Source of the DNA: Ramlibacter alkalitolerans | GTDB taxonomy: Bacteria; Pseudomonadota; Gammaproteobacteria; Burkholderiales; Burkholderiaceae_C | NCBI RefSeq assembly: GCF_016722765.1 | Contig: NZ_JAEQND010000006.1 | Span: 310,001 to 374,000 of the forward strand | DNA: 64,000 nucleotides | Reading direction: 5' to 3' | Shown: piece after piece, positions 27,633 to 36,515 of the stretch | Numbering within the stretch: position 1 is the stretch's first letter | Layout of the letters: the number at the start of each line of letters is the position of its first letter | Program-made: the position numbers and the translations under genes | Notes under the pieces: generated by a model | Databases searched by the model: none | Seen by the model: only the letters and a program-made list of their open reading frames with translations | Told to the model about the DNA's origin: nothing

Positions 27633-28484
27633 ATGCTCATTCACCCGAAGATCGATCCGGTCGCGCTGCAGATCGGCCCGCTGGCCATCCACTGGTACGG
27701 GCTCACCTACCTGCTCGCCTTCGGGCTGTTCCTGCTGCTGGCCAACCAGCGGCTCAAGCACGAGCCCTTCCGCTCCGTCCAGGGCCCCGGCGCCTGGTCG
27801 CGCAAGGACATCGAGGACATGCTCTTCGCCGGCGTGCTGGGGGTGGTGATCGGCGGGCGGCTGGGATACTGCCTGTTCTACAAGCCCGGCTTCTACCTGG
27901 CCAACCCGCTGCAGATCCTCTACGTGTGGCAGGGCGGCATGAGCTTCCACGGCGGCCTGATCGGCGTGATCGTCTCGCAGATCTGGTACGCGCGAACCCG
28001 CCACAAGCCCTTCTGGCAACTGATGGACCTGGTCGCGCCCTGCGTGCCGCCCGGCCTGGGCTGCGGGCGCATCGGCAACTTCATCAACGGCGAGCTGTGG
28101 GGGCGCCCGGCCGACCCGGAGCTGCCCTGGGCCATGATCTTCCCGCAAAGCGGCACCAACCTGCCGCGCCATCCCTCGCAGATCTACGAACTGCTGCTCG
28201 AAGGCGTCATCCTGTTCGTCGTGCTGTGGCTCTATGCGCGCAAGCCGCACAAGGAGGCCCAGGTGTCCGCCATGTTCCTGGTCGGCTACGGCATCGCCCG
28301 CTTCACCGCGGAGTACTTCCGCGAACCGGACGCGCACCTCGGCATCCTGGCCATGAAGATGAGCATGGGGCAGTGGCTTTGCATCCCGATGATCTTCGCC
28401 GGCGTGCTGCTCTGGGTCTGGGCGGAAACGCGCACCGACCCGGCCGGCCACCCGCCGGCCGGCGGCCGCCCCGCCGCGCGCTAG
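27633..28484 (+). CDS. lgt: Prolipoprotein diacylglyceryl transferase
   Basis: 283 residues from ATG 27633. Integral inner-membrane enzyme with about seven helices that transfers diacylglycerol from phosphatidylglycerol to the lipobox cysteine of prolipoproteins. The Lgt signature [15 protein letters not shown] (near 145) and the HGGLIGVI segment with the essential histidine (near 105) are intact. Single gene, essential in most Gram-negatives. Confidence 0.97.
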   Translation: MLIHPKIDPVALQIGPLAIHWYGLTYLLAFGLFLLLANQRLKHEPFRSVQGPGAWSRKDIEDMLFAGVLGVVIGGRLGYCLFYKPGFYLANPLQILYVWQGGMSFHGGLIGVIVSQIWYARTRHKPFWQLMDLVAPCVPPGLGCGRIGNFINGELWGRPADPELPWAMIFPQSGTNLPRHPSQIYELLLEGVILFVVLWLYARKPHKEAQVSAMFLVGYGIARFTAEYFREPDAHLGILAMKMSMGQWLCIPMIFAGVLLWVWAETRTDPAGHPPAGGRPAAR

Positions 28485-28709
28485 CAACGCGCTGCCCGGC
28501 GACCGGCGAGTGTCGCCTCGGCGTCAGCGTAGCGCGCCGGGCCGCGTCGGACGAACGCTCGCGGCGCCGTCCGCAGCCCGCCGTCGCTGCCACGCGTTCG
28601 GGTTTCTCGGTACATTGAACTCACCCGTGCCGTCCTGCGCACGCCCCGGAAGGCGGCTGGCATGGGCGTTGCATCGCTCGATCACCAACATCTCAGCAAA
28701 GGCGGTCCC

Positions 28710-30113
28710 ATGAGCCCTGTCGACTGGATCTCCCGCGGGATTGCCCTGTGGCGGCCCGGCTTCGAGCTCAGGGCCGCCGGCGGTGCGGCGCGCGAGCCCA
28801 AGGTCGGGGCCTCTTCCCCGGCTCCGGCGACCCCGGCCGCGCCCGCCGGCCGCAGCACGCGCGAGCGCCTGCAGGCCACCTTGCGGCGTGGCCAGGAGGC
28901 GCTCTCGCCCCGCGTGCTGCGCCGCACGCTGGCGGAACTGCAGGCCGTCGTCGATCCGCGCGTCAGCGAGGTCGAGGGGGGCCGGCGCGCCAGGGACTTC
29001 GCGCTGTGGTACCGCACGGCGAGCGTGGAGCAGCGGCGCGACGCCTGGCTCCTCATGAGCGAGCACTTCGGGCCCGACCCGAAGAAGATCACCGCCGCCC
29101 GCGGACACTACGAGGCTGCGCAGGGCACGCCCGAAGAGGGCGCGGCCGAAATCCGGCTGCGCCGCGCGCTGCTGTCGCCGCGTGCGCGCCTGATGCAGCG
29201 CTTCGCCGCCTTCCCGGAAGGCATGCGCTTCCTGGTCGACCTGCGGGCCGAACTGCTGCCGCAACTCAAGTCCGACAAGCGCCTGCTGCCGCTCGACGCG
29301 GAGCTCGAAACGCTGTTCTCCACCTGGTTCGATGTCGCCTTCCTCGAGTTGCGCCGGCTGTCCTGGGATTCGCCGGCCTCGCTGCTCGAGAAGCTGATCA
29401 AGTACGAGGCGGTGCACGACATCCGCAGCTGGGCGGACCTGAAGAACCGCCTGGACAGCGACCGCCGCTGCTACGGCTTCTTCCACCCCAAGCTCGATGG
29501 CGACCCGCTGATCTTCGTCGAGGTGGCGCTCACCGACAGTATCTCCGACTCCATCACGCCGCTGCTGGACGAGACCGCGGCGGCGGCGGACCTGTCCAGG
29601 GCGACCACGGCGATCTTCTACTCCATCAGCAACTGCCAGACCGGCCTGCGCGGGGTGAGCTTCGGCGATTCGCTGATCAAGCGCGTGGTCGAGACCCTGC
29701 AGGAGGAGTTTCCCCGGCTCAAGACCTTCTGCACGCTGTCGCCGATCCCGGGCCTGCGCGCGTGGCTGGCCAGGCAGGTGGCGCCCGAGAAGCTCGCCGC
29801 CTGGGACAAGCCGCTGGAACTGGGGCCGAAGTCGCCCGAGCGCCAGGAACTCCTGTCCTGGGCCGCGCGCTACCTGGGCGGGGAACTGCACGATGGCAAG
29901 CCGCTCGATCCGGTCGCGCGCTTCCACCTGGGCAACGGCGCGCGCGTCGAACGCCTGAACTGGGCCGGCGACCCCTCCGCCAAGGGCCTCAAGCAGTCGT
30001 TCGGGCTCATGGTCAACTACCTCTACGACATCCGGCGGCTCGACAAGCACCGCACGCTCCTGTCGCAGGGAGAAATCCCGATGTCGGCGGCCATCGAAGA
30101 CCTGTACCGTTGA
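28710..30113 (+). CDS. Malonyl-CoA decarboxylase
   Basis: 467 residues from ATG 28710 after AAAGGCGG; an in-frame ATG at 28662 has no such site. Helical N-terminal domain, then the GNAT-like catalytic domain with YGFFHPKLDGDPLIFVEVAL and the conserved histidine in FHLGNGARVERLNW. Converts malonyl-CoA to acetyl-CoA and CO2. Heads a malonate-use cluster with a solute receptor, an enoyl-CoA hydratase-like gene and malonyl-CoA synthetase, comparable to rhizobial matA-matB pairs. Confidence 0.93.
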   Translation: MSPVDWISRGIALWRPGFELRAAGGAAREPKVGASSPAPATPAAPAGRSTRERLQATLRRGQEALSPRVLRRTLAELQAVVDPRVSEVEGGRRARDFALWYRTASVEQRRDAWLLMSEHFGPDPKKITAARGHYEAAQGTPEEGAAEIRLRRALLSPRARLMQRFAAFPEGMRFLVDLRAELLPQLKSDKRLLPLDAELETLFSTWFDVAFLELRRLSWDSPASLLEKLIKYEAVHDIRSWADLKNRLDSDRRCYGFFHPKLDGDPLIFVEVALTDSISDSITPLLDETAAAADLSRATTAIFYSISNCQTGLRGVSFGDSLIKRVVETLQEEFPRLKTFCTLSPIPGLRAWLARQVAPEKLAAWDKPLELGPKSPERQELLSWAARYLGGELHDGKPLDPVARFHLGNGARVERLNWAGDPSAKGLKQSFGLMVNYLYDIRRLDKHRTLLSQGEIPMSAAIEDLYR

Positions 30114-30118
30114 GGGCT

Positions 30119-30148
30119 ACGTGCGACCGCCGCAAGGCAGTCGCACGT
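30119..30148 (+). terminator. Stem-loop between the decarboxylase and receptor genes
   Basis: Perfect 9-bp stem ACGTGCGAC / GTCGCACGT with a 12-base loop, followed by CGCTTTTC. It may partly terminate transcription, or protect mRNA ends so the receptor gene is expressed at a different level. Confidence 0.55.
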
Positions 30149-30173
30149 CGCTTTTCAAAGGAAAGAACAACAG

Positions 30174-31169
30174 ATGCAGTCCCTTCGCCTGACCCGGCGC
30201 CATGTCCTGCGCGCGGCCGCTGCCGCCAGCGCCGTGGGCGCGGTGCCCCTCGTGCACGCCCAAGCTTCCGGCTGGCCCGCCAAGCCCGTGCAGATGATCG
30301 TTCCCTTCCCCGCCGGCGGCGGCACCGATGCCTTCGCGCGTCCGCTGGCCGCGCAGTTCGCGCAGCAGACGCGGCAGCAACTGGTGATCGACAACAAGGG
30401 CGGTGCCGGCGGCACCGTCGGCGCCACGCTCGCCTCGCGCGCCGCGCCGGACGGCTACAACTTCTTCATGGGGGCGGTGCACCACACGATCGCCCCCTCC
30501 ATCTATCCGCGGCTCGACTACGACCTGCAGAAGGACCTGGTGCCGATCTCGCTGGTGGCGCGCGTGCCGCAGGTGCTGGTGGTCAATCCGCAGCGCGTCG
30601 CGGCCAGGGACTTCAAGGAATTCGTCGCGCTGATGAAGTCCAACCCGGGCAAGTACAACTACGCCTCGGCCGGCAACGGCACCTCGCACCACCTGGCGGG
30701 CGAGCTGTTCAAGCTGCAGACCAAGACCTTCATCACCCACATCCCGTACCGCGGCGCCGGCCCGGCGCTGCAGGACCTGATCACCGGCAGTGCCGACCTG
30801 ATGTTCGACGGCCTGGGCTCTTCCGCCGCGCACATCAAGGGCGGCCGCATCAAGGCGCTGATGGTCAGCGGCAACAAGCGCGTCGCGGCCTTCCCCGACG
30901 TGCCCGCCGCCTCCGAAGTGGGCCTGCCGGATTACACGGTCACCACCTGGTACGGCGTGTGGGCGCCCAAGGGCACCCCGGCGGAGATCCAGCAGCGCAT
31001 GCACGAGGAAATCCGCAAGGCGGTGCAGTCCGACGCGCTGAAGACCGTGTGGGCCGGGCAGGGCGCCGAGTTTCCGAACCTCTCGCAGCAGCAGTTCGCC
31101 GGCTTCATCGACAGCGAAGTCAAGCGCTGGGCGCAGGTCGTCAAGGCGTCCAACGTCAAAGCGGATTGA
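30174..31169 (+). CDS. Tripartite tricarboxylate transporter substrate-binding protein (Bug/TctC family)
   Basis: 331 residues after AAAGGAAAG. Twin-arginine-like signal (LTRRHVLRAAAAASA), then the Bug receptor fold with IVPFPAGGGTDAFARPLA and IDNKGGAGGTVGA. Periplasmic receptor for a carboxylate. The membrane subunits (TctA/TctB) are not nearby, as is usual for Bug orphans in Burkholderiales. Malonate or a related dicarboxylate is the likely ligand given its neighbours; that is inference. Confidence 0.92.
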   Translation: MQSLRLTRRHVLRAAAAASAVGAVPLVHAQASGWPAKPVQMIVPFPAGGGTDAFARPLAAQFAQQTRQQLVIDNKGGAGGTVGATLASRAAPDGYNFFMGAVHHTIAPSIYPRLDYDLQKDLVPISLVARVPQVLVVNPQRVAARDFKEFVALMKSNPGKYNYASAGNGTSHHLAGELFKLQTKTFITHIPYRGAGPALQDLITGSADLMFDGLGSSAAHIKGGRIKALMVSGNKRVAAFPDVPAASEVGLPDYTVTTWYGVWAPKGTPAEIQQRMHEEIRKAVQSDALKTVWAGQGAEFPNLSQQQFAGFIDSEVKRWAQVVKASNVKAD

Positions 31170-31174
31170 GCGCG

Positions 31175-31954
31175 ATGCCAGGACAGGTGCGGCTGGCCAC
31201 GCAGGGCGCCATCGGGCGCGTCACGCTCTCCCACCCCGGCAAGCTCGACGCCATGTCGCGTGCGATGTGGCGCGAGCTGCGCGATGCCTTCCTGAGCGTC
31301 CAGTCGGATCCGGTGCTGCGCTGCGTGGTCATCGGCGGCGAGAACGGCAGCTTCTGTGCCGGCGGCGACATCGCCGAATACCCCTCGTTCCGCTTCGATC
31401 CCGAGTCGCTGCGGCGCTTCCACGAAGACGAGGTGTGGGGCGGGCTGGCCGCGATGCTGGCCTGCGAGGTCCCCGTCATCGCGCGGATCGAAGGCGCCTG
31501 CATGGGCGCCGGCATCGAGATCGCCAGCTGCTGCGACATCCGCATCGCTGGCACCGGCGCCCGCTTCGGCGCGCCGATCGGCCGGCTCGGGTTCCCGATG
31601 GCCCCGCGCGAACTGCAGCTGGTGGCCGCGCGCGCCGGCGAAGCCACCCTGCGCGAGATGCTGCTCGAAGGCGTGCAGCTCGATGCGCGCGAGATGAAGG
31701 CACGCGGCTTCCTGCACCGCGTCGTGCCCAACGAAGGGCTCGCGACCGAAGTGGACGCCAGCGCCGAACGCGTCGCGCAGCTCGCGCCGCAGGCGGCCCG
31801 CATGAACAAGCGGCTGCTGCGGCGGCTGGCCGACAAGCCTCCCGGCACGCCCCTGCCGGAGGACGTCCTGGCCAGGGCGTACGATTACGCCACCAGCGCC
31901 GAGCACCGCGAGGGCATCTCGGCCTTCCTCGAAAAACGACCACCCCGCTTCTGA
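31175..31954 (+). CDS. Enoyl-CoA hydratase/isomerase family protein
   Basis: 259 residues from ATG 31175, six bases after the receptor stop. Crotonase fold with both oxyanion-hole segments: SFCAGGDIAEY near 64 and GACMGAGIEIASCCDIRIA near 108. Acts on an acyl-CoA thioester; the exact reaction (hydration, isomerisation, decarboxylation) cannot be assigned. Its place between the malonate receptor and malonyl-CoA synthetase is unusual for a matA/matB locus. Terminator and frame shadows are absent in the 20-base gap to the next gene. Confidence 0.9.
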   Translation: MPGQVRLATQGAIGRVTLSHPGKLDAMSRAMWRELRDAFLSVQSDPVLRCVVIGGENGSFCAGGDIAEYPSFRFDPESLRRFHEDEVWGGLAAMLACEVPVIARIEGACMGAGIEIASCCDIRIAGTGARFGAPIGRLGFPMAPRELQLVAARAGEATLREMLLEGVQLDAREMKARGFLHRVVPNEGLATEVDASAERVAQLAPQAARMNKRLLRRLADKPPGTPLPEDVLARAYDYATSAEHREGISAFLEKRPPRF

Positions 31955-31974
31955 TTCCGACCGACCCGAGCGAA

Positions 31975-33510
31975 ATGGAAAACCGCAACCTGTTCGCGGC
32001 GCTGCGCGCTGCCTTCCCGCAAGACCTCGACCGCGTCGCCGTGGAGACCGACACCGGCCTGCATTACAGCTGGCGCGACCTCGATCGCGGCACCGCGATG
32101 ATCGCCAACCTGCTCGCCTCGCTGGGCCTGCAGGAAGGCGCGCGCATCGCCGTGCAGGTGGAGAAGTCGGTCGAGGCCATGATGCTGTACCTGGCGACGC
32201 TGCGCGCCGGCTACGTGTTCCTGCCGCTGAACACCGCCTACCAGAAGGCGGAGATCGACTACTTCGTCGGCAATGCCGAACCCGAGGTCGTGGTGTGCAC
32301 GCCGGCGAACTTCGGCTGGGTCAGCAAGATCGCGTTCCAGGCCGGCACGAAGCACGTGTTCGCGCTGGGCGACGACCGCAGCGGCTCGCTGCTCGAGCGC
32401 GCGGCGCAGCAGTCCGACGAACACGCCCTGGTGGAAAAATCTGCCGACGACCTCGCCGCCATCGTCTACACCAGCGGCACCACCGGGCGCAGCAAGGGCG
32501 CGATGCTCACGCACGGCAACCTGCTGTCCAACGCCGAAGTGCTCAAGGACTACTGGGGCTGGACCGAGGGCGACGTCCTGATCCATGCGCTGCCGATCTT
32601 CCACGTGCACGGCCTGTTCGTCGCGATCCATGGCGCGCTGCTCAATGGCAGCAAGATGATCTGGCTGGCGAAGTTCGACCCGAAGAAGGTGATCGAGCGC
32701 TTGCCCGATGCCACCGTGTTCATGGGCGTGCCCACGCTGTACGTGCGCATGCTGGCCGAACCGGCGCTGACCGAGCCGGCCTGCCGCAACATGCGCCTGT
32801 TCATCTCCGGCTCCGCGCCCCTGCTGATGGAGACGTTCAGCGCCTGGAAGGAGCGCACCGGCCACACGATCCTCGAGCGCTACGGCATGAGCGAAACCAT
32901 CATGCTCACCTCCAACCCCTACCACGAGGCGGAGGGCGAGCGCCGCGGCGGCACCGTCGGCTTCCCGCTGCCGGGCGTGAGCGTGCGCGTGCGCGACGAC
33001 CAGGGCAACGCGCTTGCCGCCGGCGAGATCGGCAACATCCAGGTCAAGGGCCCCAACGTCTTCAAGGGCTACTGGCGCATGCCGGAGAAGACGAAGGAGG
33101 AGTTCACCGAGGATGGCTGGTTCAAGACCGGCGACGTGGGCAGGATCGACGAACTGCGCTACGTCACGATCGTCGGCCGCAGCAAGGACCTGATCATCAG
33201 CGGTGGCTACAACGTGTACCCGGCGGAGATCGAGGGCTACATCAACGACATGCCCGGCGTCGCAGAAAGCGCGGTGGTGGGCGTGCCGCATCCCGACTTC
33301 GGGGAAGTGGGCGTGGCCCTCGTGGTGCCCAAGGCGGATACGCAGATCGACGGTGAGCAGATCGTCGCCACGCTGAAATCGCAGCTCGCGAATTTCAAGA
33401 TCCCCAAGCGTTGCTTCGTGGTGCCGGAACTGCCTCGCAACACCATGGGCAAGGTGCAGAAGAACCTGCTGCGCGACGAACACAAGAGCCTGTTCCAGCA
33501 AGGGACGTAG
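31975..33510 (+). CDS. matB: Malonyl-CoA synthetase (malonate-CoA ligase)
   Basis: 511 residues from ATG 31975; the frame is open far upstream, but this start gives the family length. Adenylate-forming motifs: YTSGTTGRSKGAML near 164, YGMSETIMLTSNPY near 303, the hinge SGGYNVYPAEIEG near 410, and the catalytic lysine in PRNTMGKVQKN near 490. Activates malonate to malonyl-CoA with ATP, feeding the decarboxylase at the head of the cluster. Assignment as malonate-specific rests on overall MatB likeness and context. Confidence 0.88.
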   Translation: MENRNLFAALRAAFPQDLDRVAVETDTGLHYSWRDLDRGTAMIANLLASLGLQEGARIAVQVEKSVEAMMLYLATLRAGYVFLPLNTAYQKAEIDYFVGNAEPEVVVCTPANFGWVSKIAFQAGTKHVFALGDDRSGSLLERAAQQSDEHALVEKSADDLAAIVYTSGTTGRSKGAMLTHGNLLSNAEVLKDYWGWTEGDVLIHALPIFHVHGLFVAIHGALLNGSKMIWLAKFDPKKVIERLPDATVFMGVPTLYVRMLAEPALTEPACRNMRLFISGSAPLLMETFSAWKERTGHTILERYGMSETIMLTSNPYHEAEGERRGGTVGFPLPGVSVRVRDDQGNALAAGEIGNIQVKGPNVFKGYWRMPEKTKEEFTEDGWFKTGDVGRIDELRYVTIVGRSKDLIISGGYNVYPAEIEGYINDMPGVAESAVVGVPHPDFGEVGVALVVPKADTQIDGEQIVATLKSQLANFKIPKRCFVVPELPRNTMGKVQKNLLRDEHKSLFQQGT

Positions 33511-33636
33511 CGAGCTGGGTACGGAACCGGCACAGCGCGGCTCGTGCGGGCCGGAGAGGGCGTGGGGCTACGTCAAATCCCGCTGGCGCGACGCGGACGC
33601 TGAATTACACTGGATCTTTCCTCGTCCCGCGCTGCG

Positions 33637-33999
33637 ATGACAGCTTCCGCCGCCCCGATCCTCGATGCCATCCTGATCCAGCTCGCCGCAGCCCTGGAGA
33701 AGTACGACGAGGACAGCGAGCGCCTCGTTCGCACCTGGCTCGACATGGATCTGTATCGCGACGTGAGCGACCAGATGGACGCCATACGCATGTACAGCTC
33801 CTTGCTGCCGGACGTGCAGGTGCACTGGCTCGAATTGCTGATTGCGCACTCCGAACTGGTGCACTGGCTTTGGCGGCGCGACCCCGCCCAGGCCGGCGTC
33901 CTGCAGGAGGAGCGGCTCGCCGACGTGCGTGCGCGGCATGTCGATTCGATTGCCGCCCTGCGCGAGCGCTGCCTGCGCACGGTCAGCCAGCGCTCCTGA
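33637..33999 (+). CDS. Hypothetical protein
   Basis: 120 residues, predicted all-helical, acidic N-terminal half (ALEKYDEDSERLVRTWLDMD), no signal peptide or membrane helix. I do not recognise a family. It lies alone between matB and cysK, 88 bases before cysK on the same strand. Codon use matches its neighbours, which supports it as a real gene. Confidence 0.6.
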   Translation: MTASAAPILDAILIQLAAALEKYDEDSERLVRTWLDMDLYRDVSDQMDAIRMYSSLLPDVQVHWLELLIAHSELVHWLWRRDPAQAGVLQEERLADVRARHVDSIAALRERCLRTVSQRS

Positions 34000-34086
34000 G
34001 TCTCACGACCCGTTGCACCCGGCGGGTGGGGCAGCGCAGTACCGATTCCTGCGCCACAATGCCGCTTTCCGGAGCAGGAGCACCGC

Positions 34087-35007
34087 ATGAAAGCCAACAG
34101 CGTCCTCGACACCATCGGCCGCACGCCGCACATCAAGATCAACCGCCTGTTCGGCAACTCGCACGAGGTGTGGGTGAAGTCCGAGCGCGCGAATCCCGGC
34201 GGCTCGATCAAGGACCGCATCGCGCTGTCCATGATCGAGGACGCGGAGAAGAGCGGCAAGCTCAAGCCCGGCGGCACCATCATCGAGCCCACCTCGGGCA
34301 ACACCGGCATTGGCTTGGCCATGGTGGCCGCCGTCAAGGGCTACAAGCTGGTGCTGGTGATGCCCGACAGCATGTCCATCGAGCGCCGGCGGCTGATGCT
34401 GGCCTATGGCGCCACCTTCGACCTGACGCCGCGCGAGAAAGGCATGAAGGGCGCGATCGCGCGCGCGCAGGAACTGGCGCAGCAGACGAAGGACGCCTGG
34501 ATCCCGCAGCAGTTCGAGAATCCCGCCAACCTCGAGGTCCACGAGCGCACCACCGCCCGCGAGATCGCGGAGGACTTCCCGCAGGGCGTCGATTACCTGA
34601 TCACGGGCGTGGGCACCGGCGGCCACATCACGGCCTGCGCCAAGGTGCTCAAGCAGAAATGGCCGAAGCTGAAGGTGCTGGCGGTGGAGCCCACGCAGTC
34701 TCCGGTGCTCTCCGGCGGCCAGCCCGGGCCGCACCCGATCCAGGGGCTTGGCGCCGGCTTCGTCCCCGCCATCATGGACACCGCACTGCTCGACGGCGTG
34801 ATCCAGGTCGACGCCGAACCGGCCCGCGAGATGGCACGCCGCTGCGCGCGCGAGGAAGGCATCCTCGTCGGCATCTCCTCGGGCGCTGCACTCGCCGCCG
34901 TCGCGCAGAAGCTCAAGGACATTCCGGCGGGTTCGACGGTGCTCTGCTTCAACTACGACACGGGCGAGCGCTACCTCTCCGTCGAGGGCTTCCTGCCGGC
35001 CGGCTGA
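34087..35007 (+). CDS. cysK: Cysteine synthase (O-acetylserine sulfhydrylase)
   Basis: 306 residues after GGAGCAGGAGCACC. Fold-type II PLP enzyme: PLP lysine in [11 protein letters not shown] (near 41), substrate-loop [10 protein letters not shown] (near 69), phosphate-binding GTGTGGH (near 176), and [10 protein letters not shown] near the end. Makes cysteine from O-acetylserine and sulfide. CysK and CysM are hard to separate by eye; the TIGRTP start and length favour CysK. Confidence 0.9.
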   Translation: MKANSVLDTIGRTPHIKINRLFGNSHEVWVKSERANPGGSIKDRIALSMIEDAEKSGKLKPGGTIIEPTSGNTGIGLAMVAAVKGYKLVLVMPDSMSIERRRLMLAYGATFDLTPREKGMKGAIARAQELAQQTKDAWIPQQFENPANLEVHERTTAREIAEDFPQGVDYLITGVGTGGHITACAKVLKQKWPKLKVLAVEPTQSPVLSGGQPGPHPIQGLGAGFVPAIMDTALLDGVIQVDAEPAREMARRCAREEGILVGISSGAALAAVAQKLKDIPAGSTVLCFNYDTGERYLSVEGFLPAG

Positions 35008-35122
35008 GGCGTGTGGTCACGAGCGGTCACTTGGTTCCCGGGCGGGCGGCGGAAAGTTGCAACAATTGCCCCCGCGGGTGGTGAACGCGGCGCACAATGG
35101 AGCCGCCTTCAGGAAGTTGCTC

Positions 35123-35767
35123 GTGCAGGTCCCGCTGTATCACCAGGTCGATGTCGCCGGCTTCCATGCCGAAGCCACCCGTCTGCTAGCGCAACAGGTG
35201 CCGCCGCACACGGTGCAGTGGTCGGCAGCGCCTGCGCAAGCCGTGGAAGAGGAAGATCTCGAGTCCGGCCGCGCCGCCATCCGCAACCGCGCGGCGCGCG
35301 CGATCATTCCCCAGTCCTTCATCCGCATGAGTGAACTCGTGGTGCTGCACCGCGATCCGCAGCGCTTCGACCTGCTGTACCGGTCGCTGTGGCGCCTGAT
35401 CTACGAGCCCGAACTGCGGCACGACCTGGCCGACTCCGACCTGGCGCGGCTGCGCCAGATGGCGCAGGCCGTGCGGCGCGACATCCAGAAGATGAAGGCG
35501 CGGCTGGAGTTCCGCCCGCTCACCGTCCACGAGGAGTCGGTCCGGGTGGCCTGGTACGAGCCGGCGCATTACGTGGCCGAGACGGTCGGCGCGTGGCTGG
35601 CCAAGCGCGAGCCGGAAAGCCACTGGGTGCTGCTCACGCCTGACCGCAGCATGCGCTGGGACGGCCAGCGCCTGGTGAGCGCGCCCGCGCTCGCGCCGAC
35701 GCAGGATGGCCAGCCCATGGGCGACGAGGAGCGCGCCCGCGCCCTCGAAGGCCTGCCCTGGGAGTGA
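35123..35767 (+). CDS. DUF4130 (TIGR03915-like) protein, putative DNA-metabolism role
   Basis: 214 residues from GTG 35123, which follows AGGAAG by six bases; a TTG at 35057 would add 22 residues with no ribosome binding site. The conserved DUF4130 blocks are clear: FDLLYRSLWRLIYEPEL, then RVAWYEPAHYVAETVGAWLA and VLLTPDRSMRWDGQ. This domain is often fused or adjacent to UdgX-type uracil-DNA glycosylases and to radical-SAM DNA-repair-like proteins; neither lies beside it here. The biochemical role is unknown. Confidence 0.82.
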   Translation: MQVPLYHQVDVAGFHAEATRLLAQQVPPHTVQWSAAPAQAVEEEDLESGRAAIRNRAARAIIPQSFIRMSELVVLHRDPQRFDLLYRSLWRLIYEPELRHDLADSDLARLRQMAQAVRRDIQKMKARLEFRPLTVHEESVRVAWYEPAHYVAETVGAWLAKREPESHWVLLTPDRSMRWDGQRLVSAPALAPTQDGQPMGDEERARALEGLPWE

Positions 35768-36328
35768 TCAGGCCGGCGGTTGCGAGGACAGCCCGGTCGC
35801 GTCGCCCGAGAAGCTGAAGTCGCTGCGGGTGCGCTGCCACTCCTGGCCCGAATCCCCGATCAGCTGGCGGCAGCGCATGAACAGGCTGTCGAGCGCGGCA
35901 TCCTGCCGGTCGCGCAGGTTGTGGTAGCGCGGATCGGCGTAGTGCGCGCGCAGCGGCGCGACCTTCGCCATGCGCAGGGCGTTCTCCTCGCGCAGGTAGT
36001 GCATCAGCTCATGGTGCGTGCGCAGCAACTGCTGCATCAGCGCCGTCAGTTCGGGGAAGTGCTCGTCCTTGATCTCCACGGCCTGCGCGAGCGTGGCGGG
36101 CAGGGCGCTGTCCTGGGGGGTCTGCTGCTGCACCCCTTCGTCGCGATGCCAGTCGATCCAGGAGGTGTAGGCCTTGAGGCAGTCGATCAGCTGGTAGCCC
36201 GCGGCGCGCCGGCGCGCCAGCCGGCGTGCGCGCAACCAGCGGATGCGCCACAGCACGCCGGCGATGACGAGCGCGATCACCACCAGGCACAGGGGGTAGA
36301 GGAGATCGGGGTCGGACAGGAGGCGCAC
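35768..36328 (-). CDS. Hypothetical single-pass membrane protein
   Basis: 186 residues, GTG start at 36328. One N-terminal membrane helix (LYPLCLVVIALVIAGVLW), then an arginine-rich stop-transfer segment and a soluble, helical region with several histidines (KDEHFPELTALMQQLLRTHH). No family recognised. Its end abuts the convergent DUF4130 gene; upstream is an FNR-like dyad shared with the acyl-CoA dehydrogenase. Confidence 0.7.
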   Translation of the reverse strand: MRLLSDPDLLYPLCLVVIALVIAGVLWRIRWLRARRLARRRAAGYQLIDCLKAYTSWIDWHRDEGVQQQTPQDSALPATLAQAVEIKDEHFPELTALMQQLLRTHHELMHYLREENALRMAKVAPLRAHYADPRYHNLRDRQDAALDSLFMRCRQLIGDSGQEWQRTRSDFSFSGDATGLSSQPPA

Positions 36329-36444
36329 GGCATCTCGCGGGGGACCGCTCCTCGGTGGTTGTCGGGGTGGCCGAATTGTGCTGCGGCCCGGCGGCGCAAC
36401 CCGTCGCCTGCGCCGGACGGCCGCGCGGAAACGATGGTCGGCGC

Positions 36445-36458
36445 TTGACGCACGTCAG
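36445..36458. promoter_or_regulatory. FNR/CRP-like dyad TTGAC-N4-GTCAG
   Basis: TTGAC GCAC GTCAG, one base off a perfect TTGAC-N4-GTCAA dyad of the FNR/FixK type. It lies in the divergent gap, 57 bases before the acyl-CoA dehydrogenase. No strong -10 is visible on either side. Confidence 0.35.
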
Positions 36459-36515
36459 TATGCATGAGGAGGCGCGCGACCAAGATGGGGCGATCCCGAT
36501 TTCCTGCCGGCCATC

